Below the pieces are notes generated by a model. It saw only the letters and a list, made by a program, of their open reading frames with translations, was not told where the DNA came from and did no database searches. Below, in pieces: positions 25,701 to 38,085 of a DNA stretch of 64,000 nucleotides. Origin of the DNA: Apostichopus japonicus (Eukaryota; Echinodermata; Holothuroidea; Aspidochirotida; Stichopodidae); contig NC_092569.1 of assembly GCF_037975245.1 (NCBI RefSeq), positions 18,085,501-18,149,500 on the forward strand. The letters run 5' to 3'. Each line of letters opens with the position of its first letter. The first letter of the stretch is position 1. The position numbers and the translations under genes were made by a program.

Positions 25701-28700
25701 TTCTAAAGTATATCTATAATTTTGGGAACTGTAGTACCCTACCCTAGAAGGGGAAAGTTGAAGGTCAATAGTGCAAAGGAATAAATAATCTTGTTTGATA
25801 AGAACTTAAAGTACATGGGAGGGGGGTGTAAAATATCACTTCATAACATCCCTCTTGCCTTGAGAAAGTTTTGAACAAATTTCTCTTTAACTTGTGAAGT
25901 AGGTAAACTTCAAAGTTACATCAAACAAATTTCATGATAAAAAGATCTTACATCATGAATATAAAAAGGATATGATAAAAAAGAATACAAGTGAAAGATT
26001 TTTGGTCAATGAGAGGTTTGATGTAAATGAAAGGAAAAGGACTGTTCCAACCCTTAAATTTTTAAAATGTATTTTACACTTAAACAATAGCATATTTATG
26101 CATTCTACTTTCAAGACTCATGTTCTGTGAAACACACTAAAATATGTCACCATTGTCCATAGGTAAGGCTACACATGAATACCAATGGTGCTCTCGGAAT
26201 ATAAGTCCTAGAAAAGTATCTGCAAAACTAGGTACAGTATGCTACCAAAGCAGACATGAGAATCATTACCTTGAAATTCAAGATTACTTTGTCAGAAAGA
26301 ACACTGATAACAGTATATTCATTTGCTGTCTCTGTAAAGTGAGCATTGATACTTGACCCATCAAGTCTTTGCATATAATCGACTACACATTAATCATTAA
26401 AGGCAAGTGTCATGGACCAAATCAAAGGTTAAAGTAAAAGCATATGTACATATCAACCTGCAGAAACCTACGTTGCTAATGTAGAGCGAACATTGTCGTT
26501 ACCCTTTCCCCTTCCCACCTTACACAGTATATGGCATAGAACGGCATACAGCTGTTAGTGAATATTAACACTAACTCGAACCACATAAAACTACTCCAAC
26601 TGGTAAGTATCTATTCCAGTTCCTGTTACACTGTGCTGCACTGTGCCACACAGTATACAGTGCCATTCTTACACAGATTCACTTTTATCTTTTATCTGTA
26701 ATCAATCCTAGGGCAATTTCTGTCTCTATTACTCTTCTGCCCAGCACTTAGAACTTGTTAAGATGAAACCAGTACACTAATTTACATAGCTGTTTTAGTC
26801 ACCGATGCTTTCACACAGAGGTAAAATAATTGTTATCTAAGATGTGGTTATTAGGATGCCAAATTTATGTCTAACGAGAAACAGAACTAAAGAGTCATCT
26901 GCTGAACCTGTTCTATAAAAAGTATTATGTTTATGGTCATGCATGTTGGAACAGGTGTTTACATTCATGGATATGTGAGTTGGTGCATTGGGACATTTAT
27001 ACATTTCATGGTGAGATCTTCCCTCACTGCCATGGTTTAGAGTAGGTGCACATATTGCCATGTCAAAGATTTGATGAATTTACTGTAACTTTAATGACTA
27101 GAAGTCTTGGGATTGGTCAATATATTATGGCATTCATGGTATTGAATTGAATGCAACAGATGTATAGTGGTTTGATGTAGTGACCTGTAATTGGTATGGC
27201 CTGAGGCTGTTTTCTTTCTTGAATGTGTAATCATGGAGCTATAAACAGAGGTGTAATAAACTGGTGACTGTCAACCAGTGTTCCAATTACAAAAAAAAAA
27301 TTGTACATGCACCTGTGCATGTAGGTTAAACAAAAATTACCTGCACAAACAAATCATTACCTGCACCCCAAGTGAAAAATACAAAAAGGGTGTTTTCAAA
27401 GTTACTCCTGGGTTTTGTTTATGTAGGCCATTTCGGGATATGATGATTACTGAATATTTTACTTGCATGCACATGCACACATAGCTTACATGTGTGCATG
27501 CACATGTGCGCACACACATGTAAGCTATTTAAGTAACATGCAGTCAAAAGTTACGTGCATTAATTTTGGTGCTGTCAACCCTTTGTATTCACATGTCACC
27601 ACTGGTTTGACAGATCTGCTTGCAACTCTCCAATCTTTTCGAGCAATCACTAGTAATTTCACTAATATCCACTATAAATTTAATCGCTGAATAAATTGTT
27701 GGCCAAATCCACAAGTTGCAAATTTTATGCTACATCACACCAAAATAAATCTACACATGTTTTTTAAAAGGTAAATACTGACCTATCAATATGAAACATT
27801 TGAGAGATGCAAAAACTCATCTGCACATCTCAAAAAAAAGTATTTCTTTCCTACAAAGTGAAACACATTTGCCAATGGTTGGTACTATTATGAAGAAAAG
27901 GCCTACAGTAGCTACAAAATGAAACTCCTATATTTTTGCATTAAAGGCATACATGTAAATAACATTTTTGGTAATGTACATACACAGTAACTCATAGAAA
28001 ATGACAGGCTAACCCTTTATTATAACCTATATACAAACTATGCCATTTAAACTGCTTCTGTACACATAATACACATGACTTTATCCACTATTTGGTTTTG
28101 GCATTCCTGAACAATCCATTACACAATAAATATCTTCTGCTTGTGAACAAATACTTCTGGCAGATATTGCATTACTGGGTGGAATATCATGATAGTCTTA
28201 TATTATAAATTAATAAAGAATGGACACGTCCCTTGCTGTAGCTGCAAATCTAAACATCCCATTTTGAGTTGAAAACCTTGATCAGTGCGTGCAACTGAGT
28301 GAATTTCATAGCTCTCAACTCTGCTTGTTAAAAAATGTGACTAGTTTTCATTTGAATCACTCTACTTGTCAATGGTTGAGGTTGAATATACAACTCTAAA
28401 GGGGGTTCACAATTTCCCTTTCTAGTTTCTAATCTACCAACCTTTTTTTGATGCAAAAGAGGAACTTCAAGTACAGGTACAGATGCAACAACTGGCATTT
28501 CTAGTGAATATTTCAAACCCATTGGGAAGCAATTCACAATGAAAATCAGACCAGTTGTGAAGCAATTCAACTAAAATTTTCAGAATATGCTTATTTGTGG
28601 TGAACCCTGCATAAAATAAATTTGGTAATTTTTAAAACAGGTTCCTGGGTAAATTACTGAACTTCCTGCATTGTCAAATTTAAAGGATTTTTTTAATGCA

Positions 28701-30798
28701 TATTTCGTAGAAAGTTATTGATATAGCCTATCCCTGGGTAACTGTAATTTTCGTGGAGCTGGTTGTTTACAGACACTGCAAAGAGCCCAGGGTAAATATT
28801 GGATCAGGTTTTGAGGCTTTGCGCATGTGTAGTTTAAACTCTCAAGTTCAAACAGGCGTACGATATGCACATACAAATAGTGAATAGTGAACTGTGGAAT
28901 TTAGCAAGAAAAATATAAACCTATGGAGTTGGCGACAGGGAAGTACAAATATAAGTGCTAATGAATGGGGGACTGGGCGGTGAAAATTGATTGAAGGGGC
29001 AGGACAGGCGAACAGAGGTAAAACAGTGAAGCTAGTAAGGTACTTGACCAGCTGCCCTATAGTGTAGAATATATTCGCACAGTATGGGATTGGGAAGTGA
29101 TACGATAGCAACTAGGGCCTAGTAAAAATAAATGCAATTGTTGTTCGATCGGGACCTAATTTTTCAGTAACATTACTGGGTAAGGATACACTTACCCTAC
29201 AATATTATTACAACACTTGCTTAAAATAATACTTTATGGCACGGTTATACTTTGATCTCATTGGGGAGAGTACAAAAAAAATGGAGACAGCATGGTTTCA
29301 CTCACCCGTTAAATTGCTAATTGCACATCAAAAAGTTACACAAATATTAAAAACCACTGGTAAAAAAATAAACATCAGCTCTGGTCTGGTCTCTGATCCT
29401 CAGGGTTGTCATCTCTGGGAGTGGAAATATTCCTATGATTGTCTTTGCAAATCTAACTTCAAGCCTCAGGTGGCAACTAAAGGTATGTCTTGAACTAAGT
29501 TAAGCCATCTTGATGCCAAGTTCAAACTTTTGTCTTCAGTATGTTGTCTTAAGTATGACGCCTTATCAAAGCGATGAGCCAAACATTCGATCCGGGTGAT
29601 CCTCCTTTCGCTAGACCAAGCCCAGCAGTAGCCGAACGTCAGGCGATGCGTGCATGGTTGGGTCTATACCTCCAGAAAAAAAAAATAGTGCCTATGTGGA
29701 TGTTTCAGTGCTTTGAAAGTAGTTCTGCTGTTTTAAATCCGCTCTTGCACCATGAAATGTTTATTGCAAAAGCATTATAATTTTATGATATATTTCTAAC
29801 CGATGCAACTTAGATGTCGTGTAAAGAGAAGTTTGGGGCCATTAAAAGAGGCTTTTCACTACTGTACTAACAAAGTTGATAAATGGTTATTTTCAGTCCA
29901 GTTTATTGATGGCGTTATTGTTGAGTCTAAATTTGTCTCAAATACAACAGCACTGGTGTGTATGTTAGTTGAGCTTTTTGAATTATTCACAGTATTTGAC
30001 GAACAGTGTTGTGAATGGTAAAAGTATGTGCTTAAAACATGTTGCATTGCAGTAAATGTATACATGTTGGTCAGGGGTAGTAGATATGTGCATTGTGCAG
30101 CTGCTCCCTTGAATGTGGGGCTTAATGTAAACTTTCAATTTAATTTGGCATGATCCCATGCCAATGATCTGCATAATATTTGGTATGAAGCTATACTTTA
30201 ACAAGAATTTATATAGTACATGGCAAAATCTCATATTAGTGGTGCCACCAATTTAAAATCAGTCAGATAGCCTATGTACTACATGTGTGCTTATAAACAT
30301 GATAATACTGTGCATGAAGGGCACTATGTTAGCATCAGACTCAAATTTATGTTGGTCTTGAAATGTAAATGAGCCCTATCGTTAGGTCTTCCAATAGTTT
30401 ATCTTTCCAATATTTTGTAAGCATGATATATTACATAGATTACTTGGTACAAACTAGTAGTTGATAGTGTTAGGTAGGACAACACATTATGTCATTAGTT
30501 ATTTAACTGTTGTTGCACAAGATCATTTTAAATCAGCTACAGGTACAAAAAATAATTGAAAATGGGTCATTCATGTAGGTTTTGTCATATTGCATGGGTA
30601 CAAACTATATCGTAAACCTGGAGGTACAATAGATGATTCAAGAATGTCTCCAAATTATTAGGTTGACAGGGCTTTTACTTGTGAATGCCTAAATGTCAAT
30701 TACATGTTGTAATCAACTCTCATATTATTGTGAGTACTATGATGGCCAGAAAATGATATTAACTTGACCAACTGTAACTGCATATTTTGTGGTTACAG
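22706..30798. other. About 8 kb with no recognised gene
   Basis: Short ORFs occur (for example 26144-26356 plus, 29236-29493 plus, 29574-29780 plus, 28328-28570 minus), none with a domain I recognise or clear splice support. The sequence is moderately AT-rich and not obviously repetitive, apart from the palindrome at 27,481. It may contain introns of a gene whose exons I cannot see. Confidence 0.4.
27481..27528. repeat. 16-bp-arm perfect palindrome with 16-bp loop
   Basis: Arms atagcttacatgtgtg (27481-27496) and cacacatgtaagctat (27513-27528) can form a hairpin or cruciform. The loop and flanks are alternating purine-pyrimidine (TG/CA), which also favours Z-DNA. Confidence 0.85.
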
Positions 30799-30923
30799 GT
30801 TATGGAGTATTGCACATAGGAAGTTCATCAAAGGGGAGTTCCTAGTAGAATATTGTGGAGAGCTAATTTCCCACAAGGAAGCTCTGAAGAGGGAAAAGGT
30901 TTACCATGAGGAAAAAGGATGGG
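30799..30923 (+). pseudogene. SET-domain exon fragment resembling KMT5A (SET8), frame broken
   Basis: After a TTACAG acceptor the sequence encodes GYGV, then with one base missing (near 30,809) IAHRKFIKGEFLVEYCGELI followed by KEALKREKVYHEE, ending near a possible donor GTAGAG (30924). This corresponds to the start of a SET domain of the KMT5A type (family pattern GxGVxAxxxFxxGDFVVEYxGDLI...AKKRE). KMT5A monomethylates histone H4 Lys20. Only the N-terminal part is present; the catalytic NHS and Tyr motifs were not found downstream. The missing base and absent remainder indicate a relic, or an error in one exon of a gene. Confidence 0.6.
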
Positions 30924-31306
30924 GTAGAGTAACTGAGGCCATAGACCCCATTTTGTAATACTGTATTTTAATCATATCTGAAACCTTTGAGGATTGATAC
31001 CATTGAGTATGGCATGATAAAAGTGAAGTGCTTATTATAATGAACTCAACCCCTAAGGCTTTTCCAACCAGTTTCAACTACTGTTTGCCCCTCTCCTTCT
31101 TCATAGCTTTTCAATGCAGTCCTGCTTTTCATCTAATTCCATTATCATAGTTAGCTGCTCTACCCTCTATTACTGTTTTCACCCATCATATTTACTCAAC
31201 TGTCTTGAAGGAACTTGAGCAAGTAGCATGCGTTATTCTGACTATCTTGTCAGTATATTGTTTTATAATGCTCTATACCAGCTCTGTCTTCTGCTTTGAA
31301 TTTTAG

Positions 31307-31390
31307 CTGTAACAAGTAATGAGGAGAGTCATGGAGATGAAGATCATGTCCCTGTTTGCAAACTTCACAACACTTCAAAGGGTCAACAAG
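31307..31390 (+). CDS. 84-nt acidic exon, first of two tandem copies
   Basis: TTTTAG acceptor and GTATGG donor enclose 28 codons' worth of sequence, entering and leaving in phase 1, open in that frame: VTSNEESHGDEDHVPVCK then LHNTSKGQQ. The exon and at least 80 bp of upstream intron recur at 33,233. I do not recognise the protein; the acidic and Ser-rich character suggests a disordered linker. It may belong to the same transcription unit as the SET-like exon 0.5 kb upstream. Confidence 0.45.
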
Positions 31391-33232
31391 GTATGGATTG
31401 CAATCTCTGCCATTTGCATTGAAACCACAATTAATAGAACACATATACAGGAGAGAAGTAGATGAATATGTCTAACACCTTGTAACTTGCTTATTCTTAT
31501 TTCACACATATAGTAATTTTTAGAGCAACTATGTTTTTGAAGTGCTTCTTTCATTTTTTCATTTCATTTATATTGTTTTATATAACATAAGTATGATATA
31601 ACAACATAGGAGATAAGAACCAAAACCTGTGAAAGGAAGTGTACTAAAAACCCTATGGGGCTTGTTGAGTAGTGACACTCCCTGACAAAATACAGTTCAC
31701 TTAACAACTTTACTACTTATCAGAGGTATAAGCATGTAGTTTTATCCACCGACAACACCTAATGGGCAATTAGCATTGCTTTTTTTTTTATTAGGACTTT
31801 CACTTCCAACCTGCTTTACTTGTGCTCTGAAACTTCTATTTTTTGTTTAGACCTGTGTGAGGCTGTATGCGTGGTGGGATTCTGTGTTAAGGGGGAAAAC
31901 TGAACATAGGTTTTGATCTCATCTGTCAAAAGGAAACAAACAAATTGTTTGAGCTGTTGCATGGTGGTTTAGAGAGCTGTTTATCGATGGTACTTGTACC
32001 TGTGGTACAGTAGGTCCGTCTCAGTGTGGGGCTGTGAGATTTGTACAATAACTTTCGAGAGCTATATTCCTGCAGCAATGAGTGTTTTGTTGATTTGTAC
32101 AATGAACAGACCTATTCAAGACAGATTCATGCGCATGGTGTGAATAGTCAACTGGAGGCAGTCCGTCCTTTTTTTTTGGACATGTGAGAATAGGTTAAGT
32201 ACAAAGGAGATTCTTCCATATTCACGCAGCAACCTAGTATACATTGAATAGCTGAACAGATTTTAAACTTTCAACAGCTTCATATCAAGTACACTACACA
32301 CTTAAAAAGTTATTGATAATTGATTTGGAAAATTTGGACTTGTTCCAGTGGAACATTACACAGACCAGAGATGTGTGAGCAAGGGCCACAATAGATTTGA
32401 TAAAAACAAAAAGATGCACTTGCAGAAAAATCTTAGAGTGTAAAATTTCTTTTTGTATTTCTTAACGGGAAGCACAATTTTACAGGTATGAAATAATATT
32501 ATTAAAATGAGAGCATTTCAGGTCTATATTTATTATATGCTGTAGGCTGTCACTTGTCTGAAGCATTTTGCATGTGAATGTCTACATGCATCTATTACTG
32601 TGTACATGATACATACTGTAATGCTTTGTTGAATTTGTATTGAGCAATTGTACCATCATTATTCATTAAATTGGACCAGTGGAATCAATTGCCTTTACCT
32701 TTGACTTAAGCCAACATTCCACCATGAAGCTCCAATGTGAATTATCCACATTTTTAATATTCTTTTCATTAAAATATTTCAACTTGTGATATGATCATTG
32801 CATTTGGAATGTCTTTATTCATTTGGAAATTAATTGAATGAAGAATGTTATGTCATGGATATGGCTAACCCATGTTGGAAAAAATTGGGGGAGAGGTGGA
32901 GACAAATCAAGGTATTATGGGTGCTATTATAATTACACCATATATTCCACTCAATTGTTACAGCAAATTGAATGCATTGTTAAGGAAAGTAAGATTTACC
33001 TGTTTACACCTATGTGCAACAGCTGGTCTTGACATGGCATATCAATTGATAAACAATCACATGACAAAGTTCTGCTGTATTGGGCATATTTGCTAAATAT
33101 TGAAATGAAAACATAAAATTGATATTGATCATAAATATATGAGCAAATAACATGCATTATTCTGACTATCTTGCCAGTATATTGTTTTATATAATGCTGT
33201 AAACCAGCTCTGTCTTCTGCTTTGAATTTTAG

Positions 33233-33316
33233 CTGTAACAACTAATGAGGAGAGTGATGGAGATGAAGATCATATCCCTGTTTGCAACCGTCGCAACACT
33301 TCAAAGGGTCAAAAAG
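33233..33316 (+). CDS. 84-nt acidic exon, second tandem copy
   Basis: Same length, phase and splice signals as 31,307-31,390; reads VTTNEESDGDEDHIPVCN then RRNTSKGQK. Most differences are conservative. Duplicated flanks extend from about 33,140 to 33,600 (compare 31,210-31,860). Because the exon is symmetric, either or both copies could be included without a frameshift. Confidence 0.45.
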
Positions 33317-34196
33317 GTATGGACTGCAATCTCTACCATTTGCATTAAAGCAAAAATTTATACTACAATATTTATAGGAGGGATAGAAGTATTTATGTTA
33401 ATTCCTTTTATGTTTACTCAATTATTTTTAGATCACACATCATTTCAGCACATGCAAAGTATATTTTAGCAGTGCTGCTCATTAGGTTTTAGTCTTCCAC
33501 TGCTAACAACTGATAGGCAATGACTGGTGGTTGTTTGTTGTATGGACATTCAATCCCAATCTGGTGCTCTGAAATTGTTATTTTGAAACACTGTGAACAT
33601 AGTTTACCATCATATGGTTCTCTACACATAGTGATATAAGGATAAAGATTTGGCCAAATCTCACTGGTTACCAGACTACCAGTTGTACTTCATTCTTACC
33701 CACCGATGCCAAAATTATTGTTTGTTTGGGCATCTTGACCAATCAACCCCAAAGTGGTTGTGGTACACAGTACCAGGGATGGTTTGTCAAGAGGAATTTT
33801 CCTACACATTCAATTCTAGCAAATAGATATTACTCTAGACTCCACCCCAACTCTAATTGTGGTCTGCTGAAGATCACTTAAATATGGGTCCGTGTCTGTT
33901 CAGTGTCTCTCTTTGTGGGGACAGATGAAGCACTTGTGCATTGTGATATCATAATATCAAAGCTGAATGCTTTTGCATGAATTTGGGCAATTATAGTAAG
34001 CATGACATTTTAGTTATAGAAAGTGCTTCCATGTGTAGAGATGCCTGTTCATGGAAGTGCAGGAGAGTATAGATTGTATCAAGGGTCACTTGTACGTCAG
34101 TTCAAAATAGTTTGTGTTTTTTGTAAGTTTTCACTGTGATTTACTAGTACTGAGTACCTTCTACTATTTGATGTGATATGATATTATTTCTTACAG

Positions 34197-34269
34197 TAAG
34201 GAAGTATACCATATGGAAAAAGAGCCACGAGAAGAAAATACATCACAGGAACCTCAAAGACGATGCAAG
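34197..34269 (+). other. Exon-like segment, product unknown
   Basis: CTTACAG acceptor and GTAGAA donor with two open frames; one reads KEVYHMEKEPREENTSQEPQ. The phase of neither frame fits cleanly to every neighbouring candidate exon, so membership in one gene is unproven. Confidence 0.25.
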
Positions 34270-34963
34270 GTAGAAAAATCTGCTTAACTCACAGGAAGTC
34301 TTGACAAACCTTCCATTAATTGTGGATCCATGTTTGACTTTAGTATTAGTTAATTATTTATTTATTTATTTGTTTGCCACAAAAGTACAAAGTGGAGGGA
34401 AGTCTTCCATAAAGCTTAAAAGCATAACAATGTGGAAGACTACTGTATATGGCACATAAAATGGCACATAAATGTCAGTAACTGGAACCTCAATTAATGG
34501 AATGGACCATTTACTTTTAATCATTCATTCCAGCATTCCACTTACTAAAACCATGAGTTTCAATTTGTAATCATGTGTATTAGGCATATTAGTCACAAGC
34601 TAGACAGTAAAAAGTTCAATAACAAGAACTTTGTTGACAACTGTGTCTACTATATATGTATACCATCCTATCATAATTATGGTTTAATAGCCAGGCACAA
34701 TACTGTTGACTACTGCATGTATCTGTATGTTAGAGTAAGCTAGTTTTCAGTAGCAACAATATTCCATGTGGGGTTCAGTGACATCACTGTATAGTTCATA
34801 CAGTATTTTTAATAATCTGTCAAAATTCTCAGAACAGGTCAGTGTTTCACCTTTTTTTTGGGGGGGGGGGGGGCTGGATATACATACTAAGAGCCTTTGC
34901 CAACATAGGCTAACTTCTCAAGCCCATTCCTTTTCAAAATTTAATCTCTCGCTCTCACTACAG

Positions 34964-35037
34964 AAGGAAACTTGCAAGAGAGATTTGTCAGATGAGTCTC
35001 AATCAGATATTTTAGCACCCATGTTGTTATTATTCTG
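34964..35037 (+). other. Exon-like segment, product unknown
   Basis: CTACAG acceptor, GTAAAC donor, open frame KETCKRDLSDESQSDILAPM then LLLF. Phase 0 entry matches the KEVYHMEK frame of 34,197-34,269, but joining its phase 2 exit to the next candidate would create TGA. Confidence 0.25.
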
Positions 35038-35593
35038 GTAAACAAATGTGTCAAATTATCCCTATTTTACCCTGAAATGTGCATGATCAGATGATTTGTG
35101 GACATTTGTGTTGATATTAATTATTGGCATGTATTGAAACATAATGGTTAGCCTGTTATAATACTTAATTGAGCTATTTTACATGAATATTAGGTCAAAT
35201 GTCGTTTTTGCTTAAACTATTCTGCACCAAATGCTTCTTACCTAACATGGCCGATGAAGTAGTGGCTCTTCTACGATGTTAAAGAACGAGGTCATCTACG
35301 AGTCTTTTCTGATAACATATGTAAAAATTAAGTATAGTGTGGAAAACCACTTGAATTTAACTGTTAAATATTCATATGAATAATGATATACAATTGATCA
35401 TATGGGAAAGGACATTATGTCATCAATTATTCATGAGTTGTGCAGTGTTTTACTAGGATGTTAGAAATGGGGGATTGCCTCAGTCAGTTTTTTTTAATTT
35501 GACGGCTGGGGTAGGGGGTGATTTTCCCAATTTTTTTTTATTTGTATATTAAGAAGTCGCTAATACTTTGCTGATGTTTCTTTTTGCACCTAG

Positions 35594-35694
35594 ATCAAAA
35601 AAAGATAATGACTTCCTAAAGACACAGGGCGAAGATGTCCCATACAACTGGTTTATTGGCAAATGCCAGAAGCTGGCAGAGAAAAGAATGTTAA
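35594..35694 (+). CDS. 101-nt exon-like ORF, product unknown
   Basis: ACCTAG acceptor and GTATGT donor enclose an open frame SKKDNDFLKTQGEDVPYN then WFIGKCQKLAEKRML. The amphipathic, Lys-rich composition is protein-like and the frame has no stops. No domain recognised. Lies downstream of the SET-like and acidic exons on the same strand. Confidence 0.35.
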
Positions 35695-35699
35695 GTATG

Positions 35700-38085
35700 T
35701 TGGCAGATTAATTTAATCTTGTGTGTTGATCCTGTAAAATATTACAAAGATTTAAAGTTATAGTCTCAGAAAAACAACCAATTAGTGAGAGAAGAAATTA
35801 GTGAGATGATCTTCCTATTTTTTTTGGAAAACTGGAGAAGTATGTCATATTATCGACACCAATTCAAAATTACCAACCACTAACACAAAGTAATTAGGGT
35901 GAAACTGAACCACTGTATTCATGTACATTATTTGTTTTTTTCAAATTGATAAGCGTTATTCATGTTCTTTATAGTTTGGGAAAACTGTTCAATTGGTTCA
36001 GCCATGATTGAACAGGTCTCCTATTAAAACAGAATAGTAACACAAAATGATATTTGATTTGCTTAGGTTGTACATTTTCAATAGCATACAAATGGAATGT
36101 TGTTACAACTTCAAATTACAAATCAAGCAATCCCTGCATAGATCATGCTACCCCTGACTAGATGTCCCTTTTTGCAAATGAAAAAGAACTTACCTATACT
36201 ACAAACTAGTATTCCAAATTAAGTGTATGTTAATTGAACCTGAAGCCCTGTAATACCATGTGATTGCAGAGAAAAGAGAGTTACTGTACCTGGCTAAGGA
36301 GTATTAAGCCATGTCACATCATTATAAATTCTTGTTCCAAATTAATAAAATGTCAATATCCTGCACTTTTCCATTTATGGGGGACAGTATCATCTCAATA
36401 ATAATTTATGAACAGTTTGCACCAGAGAGAAATAAGCCAGATACAGCTAAATTGTAAACACAATGTCATATTTCATATTTGATCATATTAAGTTAATGAT
36501 CCTTATTGCCTTTTATCTACAAAACTTCATTATTAGGGCATTGGAACTCCCTTTTACACCAATTTGCATTCAGGTTTATATTACAAATTTGATGAGTTGT
36601 ATTGAATTTAAATAATTTTTTACTTCAATTTAAAAATGTATTGCATATTATAACTGAATTGATGCTCTTTTTCTGTTTTTATAATTTCAAAACCTTTACT
36701 ATACACTGAACCAAAAGCCCGAATTGGAATCTTCTACTAAAGCAGATAGATTTTCAAAGTAGTTTATAATTGACTTCTCTTAAAATATGTGTTACAACTG
36801 CCAGTAGTTAATCTCATATGTACAGTATAGTATTTGCATTTGCTTCTGATGTCAGTTAGACTGTTCTCGTACTTGGTGAGTAGATGGTTGAGTAGATGAA
36901 CCCACATTGCATTTGGCGCTCATTTCAAAAAGAATAATGAGGTTATGGAAAGTACAATAATACTGCAGCTGGAAGTTGATGTGTGAAGTTGTTGACTAGT
37001 GACTGGTTGATGTGTATTAAATTTGACATTACCCACAATACTGCATAGGGGCATGTACATGGTTGAGGGTAAGTAAGTAAAGGTAAAGTTATGCAGTTTA
37101 ATTTAGAACCCAAGTTTTTAGCTGGTTGTCATTTCCACATAATTGCACTAGAAACCTGATGATAAAGTGCTACATTTAGCAGGTTTTAGTCTGTTATTGT
37201 GTTGACACCAAAACAGAGCCCATAATAATGCATTCCTAACTGATATACTGCTAATGCTAAACACCTAGTTCTACAACACCTTTACAAATTATACATACAG
37301 AATATTGTTTTCACATGTTGTGAAGAGAGTATATAAATATGCATTGGAAATCAATGAAATTCTTCAATGTCTGCATCTAATGAAAAAAATATGCATTATT
37401 TTCTGTGGTTCATATTGCATCTTCTTTCAATAACAGTAATGCCAGTATGAGCGTTTAACAAGTGTTGCTTGTAAACCAGTTGTAGGCTGACAAGTATTCT
37501 CCTGTGCAATCATGATCTGTTCCACTGCACATGATCATGCAACATAAATGGTACAACAAACACATGTGTTTAGGATGCTGATGTATGAACCAATAATTAG
37601 AAACTAAACTAACACTTGACTGCATTTTGCCTTGAATTTCATGACATACCTTTAATATTAAAAAATGCCAGGATGATACTTCCGAAGCTCACAAAGTCAC
37701 ATACTTTTGTGGATGATAAGGATTGCAGTATTGGCTGATGCTGCACAATTGGAGAATTATTGGTTGGCAAAATTGAGACAAGTTGAATATTTCAGTAAGC
37801 GATATAAGAGCCCTGATTTCACAAATGTTGTATTGTACTGAAGGTCATTACTTTGTAAGCAAAGTTTATGTTGGTTTTGGACTTTTATTATTATTTAATA
37901 CCATAAATATGAATATATTGGCTAACAAACGTTCAAATATTGTATTGACTCTGTTATGAATTTAAAAATATATTTCCGAAAGTGCTGAAGCTGAACAAAA
38001 CTTTGTTATATCCTATCTTTAAGTATACCTTGCATGTATATATATATAATTATAGATATAACATTTTGGGTGAAAAGAAGTTTGG
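35700..38085. other. No gene recognised
   Basis: AT-rich single-copy-looking sequence leading into the satellite array. No ORF of note and no splice-supported exon. Confidence 0.5.

Noticed and set aside
28500-28575. Plus-strand MKIRPVVKQFN resembling a FReD C-terminus
   Set aside because: Only five residues match; no upstream FReD features, and it overlaps an open minus-strand frame. Probably chance.
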